Counted from the stretch's first letter, positions 1 through 10,313 are shown. The stretch: DNA of 64,000 nucleotides from Rhodoferax sp. GW822-FHT02A01 (GCF_038784515.1 NZ_CP152376.1:620001-684000); one strand, 5' to 3'. The notes: generated from the sequence alone by a model not told the origin. A program made the numbers and translations.

Positions 1-92
1 CTGAGTGTTCAGGGGAGCGTCGAGCTCAAGCAGGTGGACTGATCTCGGCAACCCCGAAATCGCGCCCACCACTCCAGCGCATCCAGGCAGGG

Positions 93-1556
93 CTATTTGA
101 CCGAGATGATGGACAGACGGCCCCAGGCCGGATAGTCGGTGGAAGTCACTCCGGGATTGCCCGTTACAAAGACCAGGGCAGATCCTGCACTCACGCTGGA
201 GCCATCCAGGCCCGCAAACAGAATGGATCCATCGTTGCCGGCTTGGGCGCCGACCGGGCTGGTCACCACCATCACGCCGGGGATATCCGACATGGGTGTA
301 AAGGTAGAAGTGCCGCCACAATCCGATGCGGCTGTTGTGCCATCGGCCGAGAAGGTCATGGAGGCCACTCCGTTTGTGCAATTCGGCGCAACTATCTTGA
401 CGACTTTGCCCGCCAGCATGGCATTGGTCAGCGGTGTAAGCCGCACATCTGCACCGGTGAACGTTTCGCTTTCCGTGTAGCCATTGGCAATATTCGTTGT
501 GGTGGCCTGCCCGGTATAGAAGCCGGCTTTGCCATCGAAGTAGGTCATGGTCTTGGAAGAGGCCACATTGTTGGTACGAACGCCATTCTTGTTGCTCTTC
601 TGAACCGCAATGGACACGGTGTTGCCCGACACCGAGTAGGTCAGGGGCTGATCCACCACCAGCAGGTTGTCGCCGGTCGTTCCCGTCAGTGAGAACGTGC
701 TGGCGGTGGACATGGTGCCGGACACAATGCGTCGGCCCGCGCCATTGGCTCCGTAATACAAAATTCTGGCCTTGGAATAGGGTCCTACGGAGTTTGCAGG
801 GTAGGTGGTTGCGGTGACGTTGCCACTGTTGATTGCAAACACCAGCGTTCCTTCGGGAATGCTGAAATTGGTTGGTGCAGTTCCCAGTCCGCTGCTGATG
901 GTTGTCGACAGGTTGTTCACCACCGTCAACTGAAACGTATTGGTCACCGGCAAATTGGGCACCAAAGTGACGCTCGCAACTTTCGCAGCCCCCTGGGCGG
1001 CAGTGAACAGGTTGACAACATTGCTCGACGTTCCTGTGTTGTCCCCGGAGCTGGCAATGTAGGTATTGATGTCCCGCACGTTCGCCGCTGGCAGGGTGAT
1101 ACCGCTGACGTCCATATTGCTGGTTGTCCCGTGGTTCAGCGCCTGCAACGTTTCTGCCGCCTGTGAACCGGTCGACAGGCTCAGGATGAATGTTTGCTCC
1201 GTGGTCCCGGTGGCCGTCGTGCCGGGTGACACTGTGCCAAGTGAAATGCCGGTGGTACTGGAGTTGTTCGCCGCGGTGGTGCCGCATCCGGTTCCGCTGG
1301 TATCAATCCAGAAAGCCACCGAATCGCCCGCACTGAAGCTGTAGGCCCCAGTTGCACTGGTGGTGCCATTGAGTCCTGAGGGCGATGCCAGATAACAAAC
1401 CCCTTTGACAGGTCCATCCGTGAGAACGCCGGACAAGGAGGTGGTGGTAGCCGTGGTGCCCGTCGCCGGGGGAGAACTTCCGCCCCCACCACCGCACGCC
1501 ACCAATATGGCCGCTGCCACCGCAAGTAGACCAGCCCTGGCTTGAATCGTCTTCAT
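93..1556 (-). CDS. large secreted lipoprotein of unknown function
   Basis: Predicted 487-residue exported lipoprotein. The start at 1556 is chosen because it is preceded by AAAGGAAA and begins directly with a signal peptide (MKTIQARAGLLAVAAAILVAC). The lipobox is L18-V-A-C21, followed by a run of five glycines and SSPP, a typical flexible tether. An upstream in-frame ATG at 1595 would add 13 residues before the signal and is less likely. The rest is rich in Thr, Ser, Gly and Asn, with few charged residues and beta-like segments, as in many betaproteobacterial surface lipoproteins. I recognise no catalytic domain. It is divergent from the response regulator at 1714, so that two-component system could control it, but this is only positional inference. 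Confidence 0.75.
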   Translation of the reverse strand: MKTIQARAGLLAVAAAILVACGGGGGSSPPATGTTATTTSLSGVLTDGPVKGVCYLASPSGLNGTTSATGAYSFSAGDSVAFWIDTSGTGCGTTAANNSSTTGISLGTVSPGTTATGTTEQTFILSLSTGSQAAETLQALNHGTTSNMDVSGITLPAANVRDINTYIASSGDNTGTSSNVVNLFTAAQGAAKVASVTLVPNLPVTNTFQLTVVNNLSTTISSGLGTAPTNFSIPEGTLVFAINSGNVTATTYPANSVGPYSKARILYYGANGAGRRIVSGTMSTASTFSLTGTTGDNLLVVDQPLTYSVSGNTVSIAVQKSNKNGVRTNNVASSKTMTYFDGKAGFYTGQATTTNIANGYTESETFTGADVRLTPLTNAMLAGKVVKIVAPNCTNGVASMTFSADGTTAASDCGGTSTFTPMSDIPGVMVVTSPVGAQAGNDGSILFAGLDGSSVSAGSALVFVTGNPGVTSTDYPAWGRLSIISVK

Positions 1557-1713
1557 ATGTGCATTTCCTTTGTCGGTATGGGTAAGAGACGGCACAGGTT
1601 ACTGTTGCGTGCCGTATTACGGCATCCCATAAAAGGGGGATGGAACAACAGCGACTGGAGTCCACCAAGGCGATATGCTCCGGTCTTGTCAATTTATGTA
1701 GGACTCCCACACC

Positions 1714-2418
1714 ATGTGGCATGTGCTTATCGTTGAAGACGATCCGGAAACCGTGGATTTTTTTGCGTTAAGCGTGGGTAAAAGCAGTCAGCTGGCGCTG
1801 GCCGGATGCGCGAACAATGTGGCGCAAGCCAAGGCGTTTCTCTCGGACCCCAGCAACAGAGTTGACGTGCTTCTCACCGACCTGGGCCTGCCGGATGGCA
1901 GCGGGCTGGATGTGATCCGTTTTGCCAGGCAGCAGCATCCCGAATGCGAGGCGCTGGTGATTTCAATGTTCGGTGACGATGACAACGTGCTGGCAAGCAT
2001 TGAGGCGGGTGCCCTGGGCTACATCCACAAAGATGCCACGCCGGACGACATTGCGCACACCATCACCGAGATGAAACTTGGCGCTTCTCCCATCTCGCCC
2101 ATGATTGCACGCAAGGTCCTGCGCAGGTACCTGCATGCCGTCCAACCGCCAGTTGCCGAAGCAACCAGAAAATGCACGCCGGATGCGCAAAAGCCCGCCG
2201 ATGACAACACGCCGTCGCTGTCACCGCGTGAGCAGGGTGTGCTGGACCTGGTTGCGCGCGGCTTTTCCTATGCGGAGATCGCCCGCCTGCAAGGGGTGAG
2301 CGTGCATACCGTGCAAACCCACATCAAGAACTTGTACGCCAAGCTCTCGGTGCATTCCAAAAATGAAGCCGTATTCGAGGCCGGGCGCCTTGGTCTGCTG
2401 AATTCCGCGGAACGCTGA
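1714..2418 (+). CDS. NarL/FixJ-family response regulator
   Basis: 234-residue transcriptional response regulator. The N-terminal receiver domain (about 1-125) has acidic residues in LIVEDD and the phospho-acceptor Asp56 in TDLGLPDGSG. After a variable linker (about 130-165) comes a LuxR-type helix-turn-helix (about 168-230: LSPREQGVLDLVARGFSYAEIA, then GVSVHTVQTHIKNLYAKL). The gene is followed 8 bases later by a membrane histidine kinase, so the two form a two-component system. The target genes are unknown; the divergent lipoprotein at 93-1556 is one candidate. The domain call is firm, the signal is not known. Confidence 0.92.
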   Translation: MWHVLIVEDDPETVDFFALSVGKSSQLALAGCANNVAQAKAFLSDPSNRVDVLLTDLGLPDGSGLDVIRFARQQHPECEALVISMFGDDDNVLASIEAGALGYIHKDATPDDIAHTITEMKLGASPISPMIARKVLRRYLHAVQPPVAEATRKCTPDAQKPADDNTPSLSPREQGVLDLVARGFSYAEIARLQGVSVHTVQTHIKNLYAKLSVHSKNEAVFEAGRLGLLNSAER

Positions 2419-2426
2419 GCGCGCTT

Positions 2427-3671
2427 ATGCACTGGCTGACGCTGCGCTTTTCGGACCAGACGCTGGAGCGCGCTTTTGCAGAAGCCTCTCTGGCACGCGT
2501 TGCCCGTCAGGGGAAGATTGCCGTCTGGATGGGAATCCTGGTCTATCTGGTGCACGGGTTTGTGCTGGATCTGGTGTTGCCCGCACCGCAGGTGACAGGG
2601 CTTTGGTCCATGCGACTGACTGCAATGCTGGTTCCTGTTCTGATGCTGCTGCTGCATCCCACGCAATGGTTTGCAAAACACTGTCACATGGGTCTTTCCA
2701 TGGTGGGGTTTGCAGCAGGCTGGGGGCTTATTGCCATGCAGACCATGGTGCACGATGACTACGCGTCGGCGTTTTACCCGCTGATTGTTGAAGTCGCGTT
2801 TTACACCTACAACTTTGTTGGCGTGCGCTTTGTCTACGCACTCGGGGTGGACCTGAGTTTGCTGGTTTTGTACAACGTGGTCTTTGGCATATGGCACCCG
2901 TATCCGGTTACAGAGCTCGTCGGGCACGACTTTTTCCTTTTCTCTGCCAACCTGATTGGGGGCACCGCGGGGTATCTTGCCGAACGACAAAAGCGCCTGC
3001 TCTTTTTACAGAGGGAAGAGCTTGCCCGCGCTGAGCTGCGTCTGCGCGAAGGCGAGGCAGAGCGGGCACGGGTGTTGGAGCGCACCCGCATCTTGCGCGA
3101 CATGCATGATGGCGTGGGTGCACACATCAGCTCGGCCATCCGGCAGTTGCAATCTCCCGCGTTCCACACCGCCGAAGTGCTGGCCACGCTGCGCGACTCG
3201 CTGGACCAACTCAAGCTTTCCATAGACGCCATGCACCTGGAGCCCGGCGACATCACCACGCTGTTGGCCAACCTGCGCTACCGCATGGAGCCGCGCTTGC
3301 GGGCCATGCACCTCGAATTGTTCTGGGATGTGGGCATGCTGCCCCATCTGGATTACCTGTCAGTGGATTCCATGCGGCAACTGCAGTTCCTGCTGCTGGA
3401 GGTTCTGTCCAACGTGATGCAACACTCGCATGCCACTACGCTCAGGGTGGTGGCACATGTCCGCACGGGAGCGGATGCGTGCACGTCGGATGGGGTATGC
3501 CTGATGCTGGTGGACAACGGGCACGGATTCGACACCGGCAACCCCTTCAAAAAAGGCCTTGCCGCCGTGCAGGAGCGCGCCCGCGCCATCCACGCACAAC
3601 TCACCATAAACAGCAAGGTCGGCGAAACCAGTGTCGAGGTTTACCTGCCGATGGCCTTGCCAGTTGCCTGA
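2427..3671 (+). CDS. membrane sensor histidine kinase (HisKA_3/NarX-like)
   Basis: 414-residue sensor kinase paired with the upstream response regulator. About six hydrophobic segments (first at about 31-51, last at about 172-188) form a membrane sensor with no large periplasmic domain. A charged coiled-coil-like stretch follows (about 195-220). The dimerisation and phosphotransfer motif RDMHDGVGAHISSA places the phospho-acceptor at His227, typical of the NarX/DesK (HisKA_3) class. The C-terminal HATPase domain shows an N-box-like segment (LLEVLSNVMQHSHA) and a G1-like segment (DNGHGFDTG). No good ribosome site is visible, so translation may be coupled to the response regulator ending 8 bases upstream. 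The stimulus is unknown. Confidence 0.9.
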   Translation: MHWLTLRFSDQTLERAFAEASLARVARQGKIAVWMGILVYLVHGFVLDLVLPAPQVTGLWSMRLTAMLVPVLMLLLHPTQWFAKHCHMGLSMVGFAAGWGLIAMQTMVHDDYASAFYPLIVEVAFYTYNFVGVRFVYALGVDLSLLVLYNVVFGIWHPYPVTELVGHDFFLFSANLIGGTAGYLAERQKRLLFLQREELARAELRLREGEAERARVLERTRILRDMHDGVGAHISSAIRQLQSPAFHTAEVLATLRDSLDQLKLSIDAMHLEPGDITTLLANLRYRMEPRLRAMHLELFWDVGMLPHLDYLSVDSMRQLQFLLLEVLSNVMQHSHATTLRVVAHVRTGADACTSDGVCLMLVDNGHGFDTGNPFKKGLAAVQERARAIHAQLTINSKVGETSVEVYLPMALPVA

Positions 3672-3861
3672 GTCCACTCCGGGCCTGGGAAAGCACGCAC
3701 ACCGCTCTGAAGCAGCCAGCCACATCGGGGGAGCTATACCATTTCGGGCTAACAGCTAGTTCGCATTGAATGTTTTTGGCCTGTCGGCCCACGCCTTACA
3801 CTTGGCTGACGCGCCGTGGCGAGGGGGTCGCAACGGCAACAAAAATACTTGGAGTCAAGCT

Positions 3862-5430
3862 ATGTTGGAGTTTCGGAAGACGACCGCATCACGCCTCATG
3901 GTGGGCTATGCCGTGATGTGGGGGGTCCTGATCCTCATCCTGATCGCCAGCTGGAGCCAGTTGCGTGGTGTCGGCTCTGCGTCCCGTGCGCTCATGAAGA
4001 ACGAAGTCGCAAGGGAACGGGCTGCCCGGCAGTGGCATTCCACTCTGTCGCAGGACGCACTCCAGTTCGGCTTCATGCTGGCCACTGGCGACCCGGACAA
4101 GTTGAACGTGCTGCACAAGCAGGTTGATGACAACAAGAAAATCATCGACCAGGCCAAGGCCACCTTTGCCGAGACGTCCAAGGATTCCCCCACCTTTGCT
4201 GAAATTGCCAAGGCGGACGACAAATACCAGAAGGCCAGAAAGTCCTTCCTGGACGCCCTGGGTTCCGGCTCTTCCGACTACGCCCGATCGGAGTTCTATG
4301 ACTCCTTGATGCCATCCCTGCAGAGCTACCAGAAAGTGCTAGACGGTTTCGCGCTGGAACAGCAGAACGGCATGGATGAAGGCAGCACACAGATCGGCAA
4401 CCGGATTGACCGTGCGACCAACATCATCCTGACACTGGGATTGATCGGTATCCTCTTCAGCGGTTTTCTGGCCTGGAAACTGGCGCAAAGCATCCGCACT
4501 GCATTGGCCCATGCCCTGAGCGCAACCGAGTCCATTGCCGACGGTGACCTGCGCACACCCATCCGCGCCAAAGTTGAAGGCGACCTGGGCCAGTTGTTGA
4601 TGGCTCTGGAAAGAATGCGCGAGAGCCTGGTTGCCGTGGTGTCCAGGGTGCGCCAGGGCTCTGAGGCGGTTGCCAATGGCAGCAGCGAAATAGCCCACGG
4701 CAACAACGATCTGTCGGCCCGCACCGAAGGCCAGGCCAGCGCACTGGAGGAGACGGCCGCATCCATGGAAGAGCTCAGCTCCACCGTCCGCCAGAATGCC
4801 GACAATGCCCGTCAGGCCAATCAACTGGCCATGAATGCCAGCACGGTGGCCGTGCAGGGCGGTGAAGTGGTGGCACAGGTGGTGGACACCATGAAGGGCA
4901 TCAACGAGTCCTCACGCAAGATCAGCGACATCATCAGCGTGATCGACGGCATCGCCTTTCAAACCAATATCCTGGCCCTCAATGCAGCCGTGGAAGCCGC
5001 CCGGGCGGGTGAGCAAGGGCGGGGCTTTGCGGTCGTGGCTTCCGAGGTGCGCAGCCTGGCCGGTCGCTCAGCTGAGGCCGCCAAGGAGATCAAGTCGCTC
5101 ATCAATGCCAGCGTGGAGCGGGTCGAACAGGGCTCGGCGCTGGTGGACAAGGCTGGCGTCACCATGACGGAAGTGGTGAGCTCCATCCGGCGCGTGACCG
5201 ACATCATGGGCGAGATCAGCGCCGCGAGCTCGGAACAAAGTGCAGGTGTGGCCCAAATTGGTGAAGCAGTCACACAGATGGACCGCTCCACCCAGCAAAA
5301 CGCCGCCCTGGTGGAACAGATGGCGGCGGCTGCGAGCAGCCTGAAATCTCAGGCGCAAGAGCTGGTGGGCACGGTGGCGGTATTCAAGGTGGCACAGGAC
5401 GAAGACGCCGTGCCACGCTTGACCCACTAA
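3862..5430 (+). CDS. methyl-accepting chemotaxis protein
   Basis: 522-residue transmembrane chemoreceptor. The start at 3862 follows GGAG at 3851; the longer in-frame reading from 3766 has no ribosome site. Order: N-terminal membrane segment (about 13-32), a helical periplasmic domain of the 4-helix-bundle type (about 35-185), a second membrane segment (about 187-207, [16 protein letters not shown]), HAMP, then the cytoplasmic coiled coil. The highly conserved hairpin tip reads [20 protein letters not shown] followed by [15 protein letters not shown]. The C-terminus ends DAVPRLTH and lacks a CheR-binding pentapeptide. No ligand can be named. It is a lone gene with no che genes nearby, convergent with the sulfatase gene. 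Confidence 0.95.
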   Translation: MLEFRKTTASRLMVGYAVMWGVLILILIASWSQLRGVGSASRALMKNEVARERAARQWHSTLSQDALQFGFMLATGDPDKLNVLHKQVDDNKKIIDQAKATFAETSKDSPTFAEIAKADDKYQKARKSFLDALGSGSSDYARSEFYDSLMPSLQSYQKVLDGFALEQQNGMDEGSTQIGNRIDRATNIILTLGLIGILFSGFLAWKLAQSIRTALAHALSATESIADGDLRTPIRAKVEGDLGQLLMALERMRESLVAVVSRVRQGSEAVANGSSEIAHGNNDLSARTEGQASALEETAASMEELSSTVRQNADNARQANQLAMNASTVAVQGGEVVAQVVDTMKGINESSRKISDIISVIDGIAFQTNILALNAAVEAARAGEQGRGFAVVASEVRSLAGRSAEAAKEIKSLINASVERVEQGSALVDKAGVTMTEVVSSIRRVTDIMGEISAASSEQSAGVAQIGEAVTQMDRSTQQNAALVEQMAAAASSLKSQAQELVGTVAVFKVAQDEDAVPRLTH

Positions 5431-5439
5431 CGCACCGGA

Positions 5440-6954
5440 CTAGGGGCGCGGAAAGCGCGCCCGGCGCTCCAGGTCGTCCAGATCAATGTGGTTGCGCATG
5501 TACTGCTGGCTGGCGTCCACAAAGGGCTGGTGGTCCCACGACGTAAGCTTGCCCTTGGTCAGTGCGCTGTACACCAGTCGGCGGCGGCGCTGGCTGTTGA
5601 GCACCTGCTGATGCAACGCGGGTAGATCCCAGCGCTTGGCGGTCTCTGCCAGAAAGGCCTGCAGGATCTCGCTGTATTTGGCGTCACCGGCCAGGTTGGT
5701 GCGCTCGGCTGGGTCGCTCTGCAGGTTGTAGAGCATGCACAGGTCGTCTTGCGAGTAGATGAACTTCCAGGGACCGCGGCGGATCATCATCAGCGGCGTC
5801 TTGCTGCCCTCGGCCATGTATTCGCCAATGACCTCGTCGTGCCCGCCCTGGCCCTGCAGATGCGGCATGAGCGTGCGCCCATCCAGCGGCAGGCGCGCAT
5901 CTACCTGGCTGCCAGCAAACTCCACAAAGGTAGGCAACAGGTCTATGGTGGAAACACTGCCCGCCACGCGGCCCGCCTGGAAGCGCTGGGGCGCGTGGAT
6001 GATCATGGGCACGCGTGCGGCCATCTCGAACCAGTGCATCTTGTACCAAAGGCCGCGCTCGCCCAGCATGTCACCATGGTCGCCGGAGAAGACGATGATG
6101 GTGTCGTCTTCCAGACCACAGTCCTTGAGCGTCTTGAGCAGCTCGCCAATCTTGGAGTCCACATAGCTGCAGGAGCCGAAGTAGGCGCGCCGCGCACGGC
6201 GAATCGACTCCTCGGTCAGCGGCTTGTCCCACAGGTCGATCACCTTGAGCAGGCGCTTGGAATGCACGTCTTGGTCAGCCTGCGCAATCGGGTGCGCGGG
6301 CATGGGAATTTCTTCATCGCGGTACAGGTCGTAGAACTCTGCCGGAATGGTGTACGGGTCATGCGGGTGCGTCATGGACACGGTCAGGCAGAAGGGCTGA
6401 TCCGGAGTGTTGCGCACATGGTCGTACAGGTACTGGCGCGCCTTGAAGATGGTTTCCTCGTCGTGGTCCAGCTGGTTGGTGCGCACGCTGGGGCCGGCCT
6501 GCAGCACGGAAGACATGTTGTGGTACCAGCTGGGGCGCACCTCCAGCTCGTCCCAATTCACCGCCCAGCCGTAATCGGCCGGGTAGATGTCACTGGTCAT
6601 GCGCTCTTCATAACCATGCAACTGGTCGGGACCGCAAAAGTGCATCTTGCCGCTCAGCGCCGTGCGGTAGCCCAGGTTGCGCAGGTAGTGCGCGTAGGTG
6701 GGCACGTCCGCAGCAAAGTCCGCAGCATTGTCGTACGCGCCAATCTTGGAGGGCAACTGGCCGCTGACCAGACTGAAGCGCGAGGGCGCACACAAAGGAC
6801 TGGGGCAGTAAGCCGACTCGAACACCACGCCTTCGGACGCTAGACGGCTCAGATGCGGCATCTTCACCACCGACTGCGGGTTGTACATGGGCAACATGGG
6901 CGCGGCCATCTGGTCGGCCATGATGAACAGGATATGCGGGCGTTTGGCGGCCAT
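5440..6954 (-). CDS. betC: type I sulfatase, probable choline-sulfatase
   Basis: 504-residue alkaline-phosphatase-superfamily sulfatase. The formylglycine motif is C55-A-P-S-R59, a cysteine-type sulfatase site needing oxidation to formylglycine. Metal-binding features are the N-terminal ILFIMADQM and the later FSGDHGDMLGERGLW. The phrases HPHDPYTIPAEFYDLY and FIYSQDDLCMLYNL, with a C-terminal region of about 50 residues, fit the choline-sulfatase (BetC) group, which releases choline and sulfate from choline-O-sulfate. No signal peptide is seen, also as in BetC. No choline dehydrogenase, transporter or BetI gene is adjacent, so the substrate is less certain than the family. It stands alone, convergent with the chemoreceptor. 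Confidence 0.8.
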   Translation of the reverse strand: MAAKRPHILFIMADQMAAPMLPMYNPQSVVKMPHLSRLASEGVVFESAYCPSPLCAPSRFSLVSGQLPSKIGAYDNAADFAADVPTYAHYLRNLGYRTALSGKMHFCGPDQLHGYEERMTSDIYPADYGWAVNWDELEVRPSWYHNMSSVLQAGPSVRTNQLDHDEETIFKARQYLYDHVRNTPDQPFCLTVSMTHPHDPYTIPAEFYDLYRDEEIPMPAHPIAQADQDVHSKRLLKVIDLWDKPLTEESIRRARRAYFGSCSYVDSKIGELLKTLKDCGLEDDTIIVFSGDHGDMLGERGLWYKMHWFEMAARVPMIIHAPQRFQAGRVAGSVSTIDLLPTFVEFAGSQVDARLPLDGRTLMPHLQGQGGHDEVIGEYMAEGSKTPLMMIRRGPWKFIYSQDDLCMLYNLQSDPAERTNLAGDAKYSEILQAFLAETAKRWDLPALHQQVLNSQRRRRLVYSALTKGKLTSWDHQPFVDASQQYMRNHIDLDDLERRARFPRP

Positions 6955-7198
6955 GGACTTGGGCTTTCTTTCTATTGGCGAGGGAAGAGGAAATGGTAGC
7001 GCCCATGGGTAGGTGGGCCATCAGACCATCCATGCATTCTCTGGCCCACGCTCTCCGGTGCCTGCTTCCGGGCGACCTGCACTATTCCGTTAACGCCGTG
7101 GCCGGCGTTTCAGCGAGCGGCACCAGCAATAGCCGCCCGCGAGGTGAGCCGGAGAGCACAAGCTGCGCCGCCCGCCTCACCACACGCGGCCCGAAAAA

Positions 7199-10100
7199 TC
7201 AACGCGCCAACAAAGCAGCATTCCCCCCCGCGGCGGTGGTGTTGACCGTCACCGTCTGCTCCGCGCAGAAGCGGTACAGATAGTGCGGCCCACCCGCCTT
7301 GGGTCCGGTGCCGCTCAAGCCTTCACCGCCAAACGGCTGCACGCCCACCACCGCGCCGATCATGTTGCGGTTGACGTAGACATTGCCGATATGCGCCGCG
7401 TGTGCCAGCGCGTTGGCGCGTGAGTCGATGCGGGTCTGGATGCCAAAGGTCAGGCCGTAGCCCAGGGCGTTGATCTCTTCCACAACCTGCGCCGGGTCAC
7501 CTGTCCAACGCACGATCTGCAACACGGGTCCGAAGATTTCCGCCTTCACGTCGGCAATGCGCTTGACCTCAAAGGCGTGGGGCGCAATCAGATGCTTCAC
7601 CCCGTCTTGCGCAGATGCATCCGGCTTGACCACCACCACCGCTTCTCTGCTCAGGCGGTCGATCTGGCGCTGGATGTTGTCAAACGCTTCCTGGTCGATG
7701 ACCGGGCCCACGTCGGTGCTCAGCTCGGCCGGGTTGCCTGCACGCAATTCACGCGCAGCGCCCTGCACCATCTCGACGACGCCGTCGGCAATCGACTCAT
7801 GCACGCAGAGCAAGCGCAGCGCAGAGCAGCGCTGGCCGGCGGAGCGGAAGGCGCTCAGGCAGACCGCATCCACCACCTGCTCAGGCAAGGCGCTGGAGTC
7901 GACCACCATGGCGTTGATGCCGCCGGTTTCCGCAATCAGCGGAACGATGGGGCCGTCCTTGGCGGCCAGCGCGCGCTGGATGATCTTGGCCACCTGGGTG
8001 GAGCCGGTAAACACCACGCCGGCCACACCGGGCTGGGCCACCAGGGCCGCACCCACGGTTTCGCCAGCACCGTGCAGCAACTGCAGCGCGTCCTGCGGCA
8101 CACCGGCCTCATGCAGGATGCGCACGGCGGCCAATGCAATGCCAGGCGTTTGCTCCGCCGGTTTGGCCAGTACCGTATTGCCGGTGGCCAGTGCCGCAGC
8201 CACCTGGCCGGCGAAGATGGCTAGGGGAAAATTCCAGGGGCTGATGCACACCCACACGCCGCGCGCCGTCAGGCGCAGGGTGTTGGTCTCGCCCGTCACA
8301 CCGTAGGTGAACGGTGCCGCCACCACGCCATGCACCTGCGGCATGGGCAGGGGCTGCATGATGCGTTCGGCCTCGTCGGCGTAGTAGCGCAGGAAGTCCA
8401 CCGCCTCGCGCACTTCCGACACCGCATCGCCCCAAGTCTTGAAGGCCTCCTTGACCAGCATGACGCACAGGGCGGGCGTCTTGGCCAGCATGGCGTCTGC
8501 CGCGCGGCGCAGGATGGCCGAGCGTGCGCTGACGTCCGTCTGGCTCCAGCTCTTGTAGCTGGCATAGCTGGATGCATAGGCCTGCGGGATGGTTTGCACA
8601 TTGGCCTCGGCCACCTGTGGCACGGTGGTGGTATCCAGCGCAGCCAGCAGGGGCGAGCGCATGGCGGGCACGGTCAGGTCCAGACCGGTGCTGTTCTTGC
8701 GCGCACCGGCATGGGCGCCAAACAGGTCTATCGGCATGGGCAGCGATGACACCGGCTCCAGGCGCAAGGGCGAGATCAGCAGCTCCTGCATGTTGACCGA
8801 CTCATCGGCCATCTGGTGCACAAAGGACGAGTTGGCACCGTTCTCCAGCAGGCGGCGCACCAGGTAGGCCAGCAGGTCGCGGTGCGCGCCCACCGGTGCA
8901 TAGACGCGGCAAGAGACAGTGGGATTCTTCAGCACCTCGCGGTAGACGCCCTCGCCCATGCCATGCAGGCGCTGCAGCTCGAACTTGCCACCGGTGCGCG
9001 CGGCCATTTGCAGGATGGCTGCAATGGTGGCCGCATTGTGGGTGGCGAACTGGGGATAGATGGCGTCCGGCGCATCCAGCAGCGTGCGTGCGCAGGCCAG
9101 GTAGGACACATCGGTATGCTGCTTGTGGGTGAACACCGGGTAGCAGGGCAGACCCAGCTCTTGCGCTCGCTTGATCTCGGCATCCCAGTACGCGCCCTTG
9201 ACCAGACGGCACATCAGCCGCACCTTGTGCTTGCGTGCCAGGGCCGTGAGGTGCTCTATGAGTTCCAGCGAGCGGGTCTGGTACGACTGCAGTGCCAGAC
9301 CGAAACCGGTCCATTGCGGGCAATGCTGTGCCACCCGTTCCAGCAGTGCCTCGAACACGGCCAGTGAGAGCTCCAGCCGGTCCACTTCTTCGGCATCGAT
9401 GGTGAGGTTGATGTTGGCCTTGGCTGCGCGCTCGCACAGGCTCCAGACACGGGGCACCAACTCGTCGAGCACGCGCTGGCTTTGCGCGTCTTCATAGCGC
9501 GGGTGCAAGGCGCTGAGCTTGATGGAAATGCCGTCATTGCGCTCGGGCGCTGCCGATGTGTCGGTATGGCCGGCAATGAAGTCGATCGCAGCGATGTAGC
9601 TCTTCAGATAGCGCAGGGCATCCGCATCGGTGCGGGCCCCTTCGCCCAGCATGTCATACGAGTAGGTGAGCCCCTGCGCATGTTTGCGTGCTGCGTTGGC
9701 CTCTTTCATCGCCTCGTCCATGCTTTGGCCCAGCACAAACTGGCGACCCAGCAGTTGCACAGCCCGCAGGGTTGCCGCGACCACGGTCTTGGCTCCCAGC
9801 TTGGCCATGATGCCGGGTTCTTCCTGCGCACCCGGGCCGGTTTGTGGATCTGGCAAGAAGTGTTTGGACAGGGCGATGGCGGTGCTGGAAAGCCGCGCCA
9901 GAACCTTGTCGCCGCTGTTTTCGAAGTCTGCGCGCCCCAGCTGGTCTGCGGTGAGGGCAATGGCGGTTTCCGCATCCGGCACGCGCAACAGCGCTTCAGC
10001 CAGCCGCATGAGTGCCAAGCCCTCCGCACTGGAGATGGGGTACTCGCGCAGCAGGCTTTCCATCGCCCAGAAAGGCGGCGGGTTGTCGCGCACTGCCTGC

Positions 10101-10225
10101 ACCCATGGGGAGGCCACCTTGGCGGCTGCGGCCCAGTCCAGGCCGGTGGTGACAACCTGCAGCAGTCTGGCTACGACTTCACTCTCGGGGCGATAGGGAG
10201 TGGGAAGGTGGGAATGGATTAGCAC
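7199..10225 (-). CDS. putA: bifunctional proline dehydrogenase / L-glutamate gamma-semialdehyde dehydrogenase (PutA)
   Basis: 1008-residue bifunctional enzyme that oxidises proline to glutamate. Residues about 80-480 carry the FAD-dependent proline dehydrogenase barrel, with the segments GISIKLSALHPRYEDAQ, RLVKGAYWD and the C-terminal YAPVGAHRDLLAYLVRRLLENGANSSF. Residues about 530-1000 are the NAD-dependent aldehyde dehydrogenase: ISPWNFPLAIF, the ETGG glutamate segment and the catalytic cysteine near 797 in SAGQRCSALR. The ribbon-helix-helix DNA-binding domain of E. coli PutA and the extra C-terminal domain of long PutA proteins are both missing. This PutA therefore should not regulate itself; the divergent Lrp-type gene at 10505 is the likely regulator. 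Confidence 0.95.
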   Translation of the reverse strand: MLIHSHLPTPYRPESEVVARLLQVVTTGLDWAAAAKVASPWVQAVRDNPPPFWAMESLLREYPISSAEGLALMRLAEALLRVPDAETAIALTADQLGRADFENSGDKVLARLSSTAIALSKHFLPDPQTGPGAQEEPGIMAKLGAKTVVAATLRAVQLLGRQFVLGQSMDEAMKEANAARKHAQGLTYSYDMLGEGARTDADALRYLKSYIAAIDFIAGHTDTSAAPERNDGISIKLSALHPRYEDAQSQRVLDELVPRVWSLCERAAKANINLTIDAEEVDRLELSLAVFEALLERVAQHCPQWTGFGLALQSYQTRSLELIEHLTALARKHKVRLMCRLVKGAYWDAEIKRAQELGLPCYPVFTHKQHTDVSYLACARTLLDAPDAIYPQFATHNAATIAAILQMAARTGGKFELQRLHGMGEGVYREVLKNPTVSCRVYAPVGAHRDLLAYLVRRLLENGANSSFVHQMADESVNMQELLISPLRLEPVSSLPMPIDLFGAHAGARKNSTGLDLTVPAMRSPLLAALDTTTVPQVAEANVQTIPQAYASSYASYKSWSQTDVSARSAILRRAADAMLAKTPALCVMLVKEAFKTWGDAVSEVREAVDFLRYYADEAERIMQPLPMPQVHGVVAAPFTYGVTGETNTLRLTARGVWVCISPWNFPLAIFAGQVAAALATGNTVLAKPAEQTPGIALAAVRILHEAGVPQDALQLLHGAGETVGAALVAQPGVAGVVFTGSTQVAKIIQRALAAKDGPIVPLIAETGGINAMVVDSSALPEQVVDAVCLSAFRSAGQRCSALRLLCVHESIADGVVEMVQGAARELRAGNPAELSTDVGPVIDQEAFDNIQRQIDRLSREAVVVVKPDASAQDGVKHLIAPHAFEVKRIADVKAEIFGPVLQIVRWTGDPAQVVEEINALGYGLTFGIQTRIDSRANALAHAAHIGNVYVNRNMIGAVVGVQPFGGEGLSGTGPKAGGPHYLYRFCAEQTVTVNTTAAGGNAALLAR

Positions 10226-10288
10226 AGAGTCTCCTCATATTAGCGATGGGAGAGATCATCCGGCTTACACACATGAATTAATCACTAT

Positions 10289-10313
10289 ATTTATCTACAA
10301 ATGCTGGATAAAT
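10289..10313. promoter_or_regulatory. inverted repeat in the putA/lrp-type intergenic region, possible operator
   Basis: Perfect 7-base arms ATTTATC (10289-10295) and GATAAAT (10307-10313), separated by 11 bases, in an AT-rich stretch between divergent putA and its Lrp-type neighbour. Lrp/AsnC regulators often bind AT-rich inverted repeats, so this is a candidate site. The rest of the 279-base intergenic region shows no other clear element. Confidence 0.35.

Noticed and set aside
1..42. Open frame ending in TGA at the left edge, possibly the C-terminus of an upstream gene
   Set aside because: Only 13 codons are visible and nothing in them is recognisable, so a real gene end cannot be supported.
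3766..3861. In-frame N-terminal extension of the chemoreceptor
   Set aside because: The 32 extra residues are not chemoreceptor-like and have no ribosome site, whereas ATG 3862 follows GGAG and leads straight into the first membrane segment.
5749..6843. Long plus-strand open frame of 364 codons opposite the sulfatase
   Set aside because: It is antisense to a clearly conserved sulfatase and its composition (rich in His, Val, Gly, Arg) is that of a mirror frame in GC-rich DNA.
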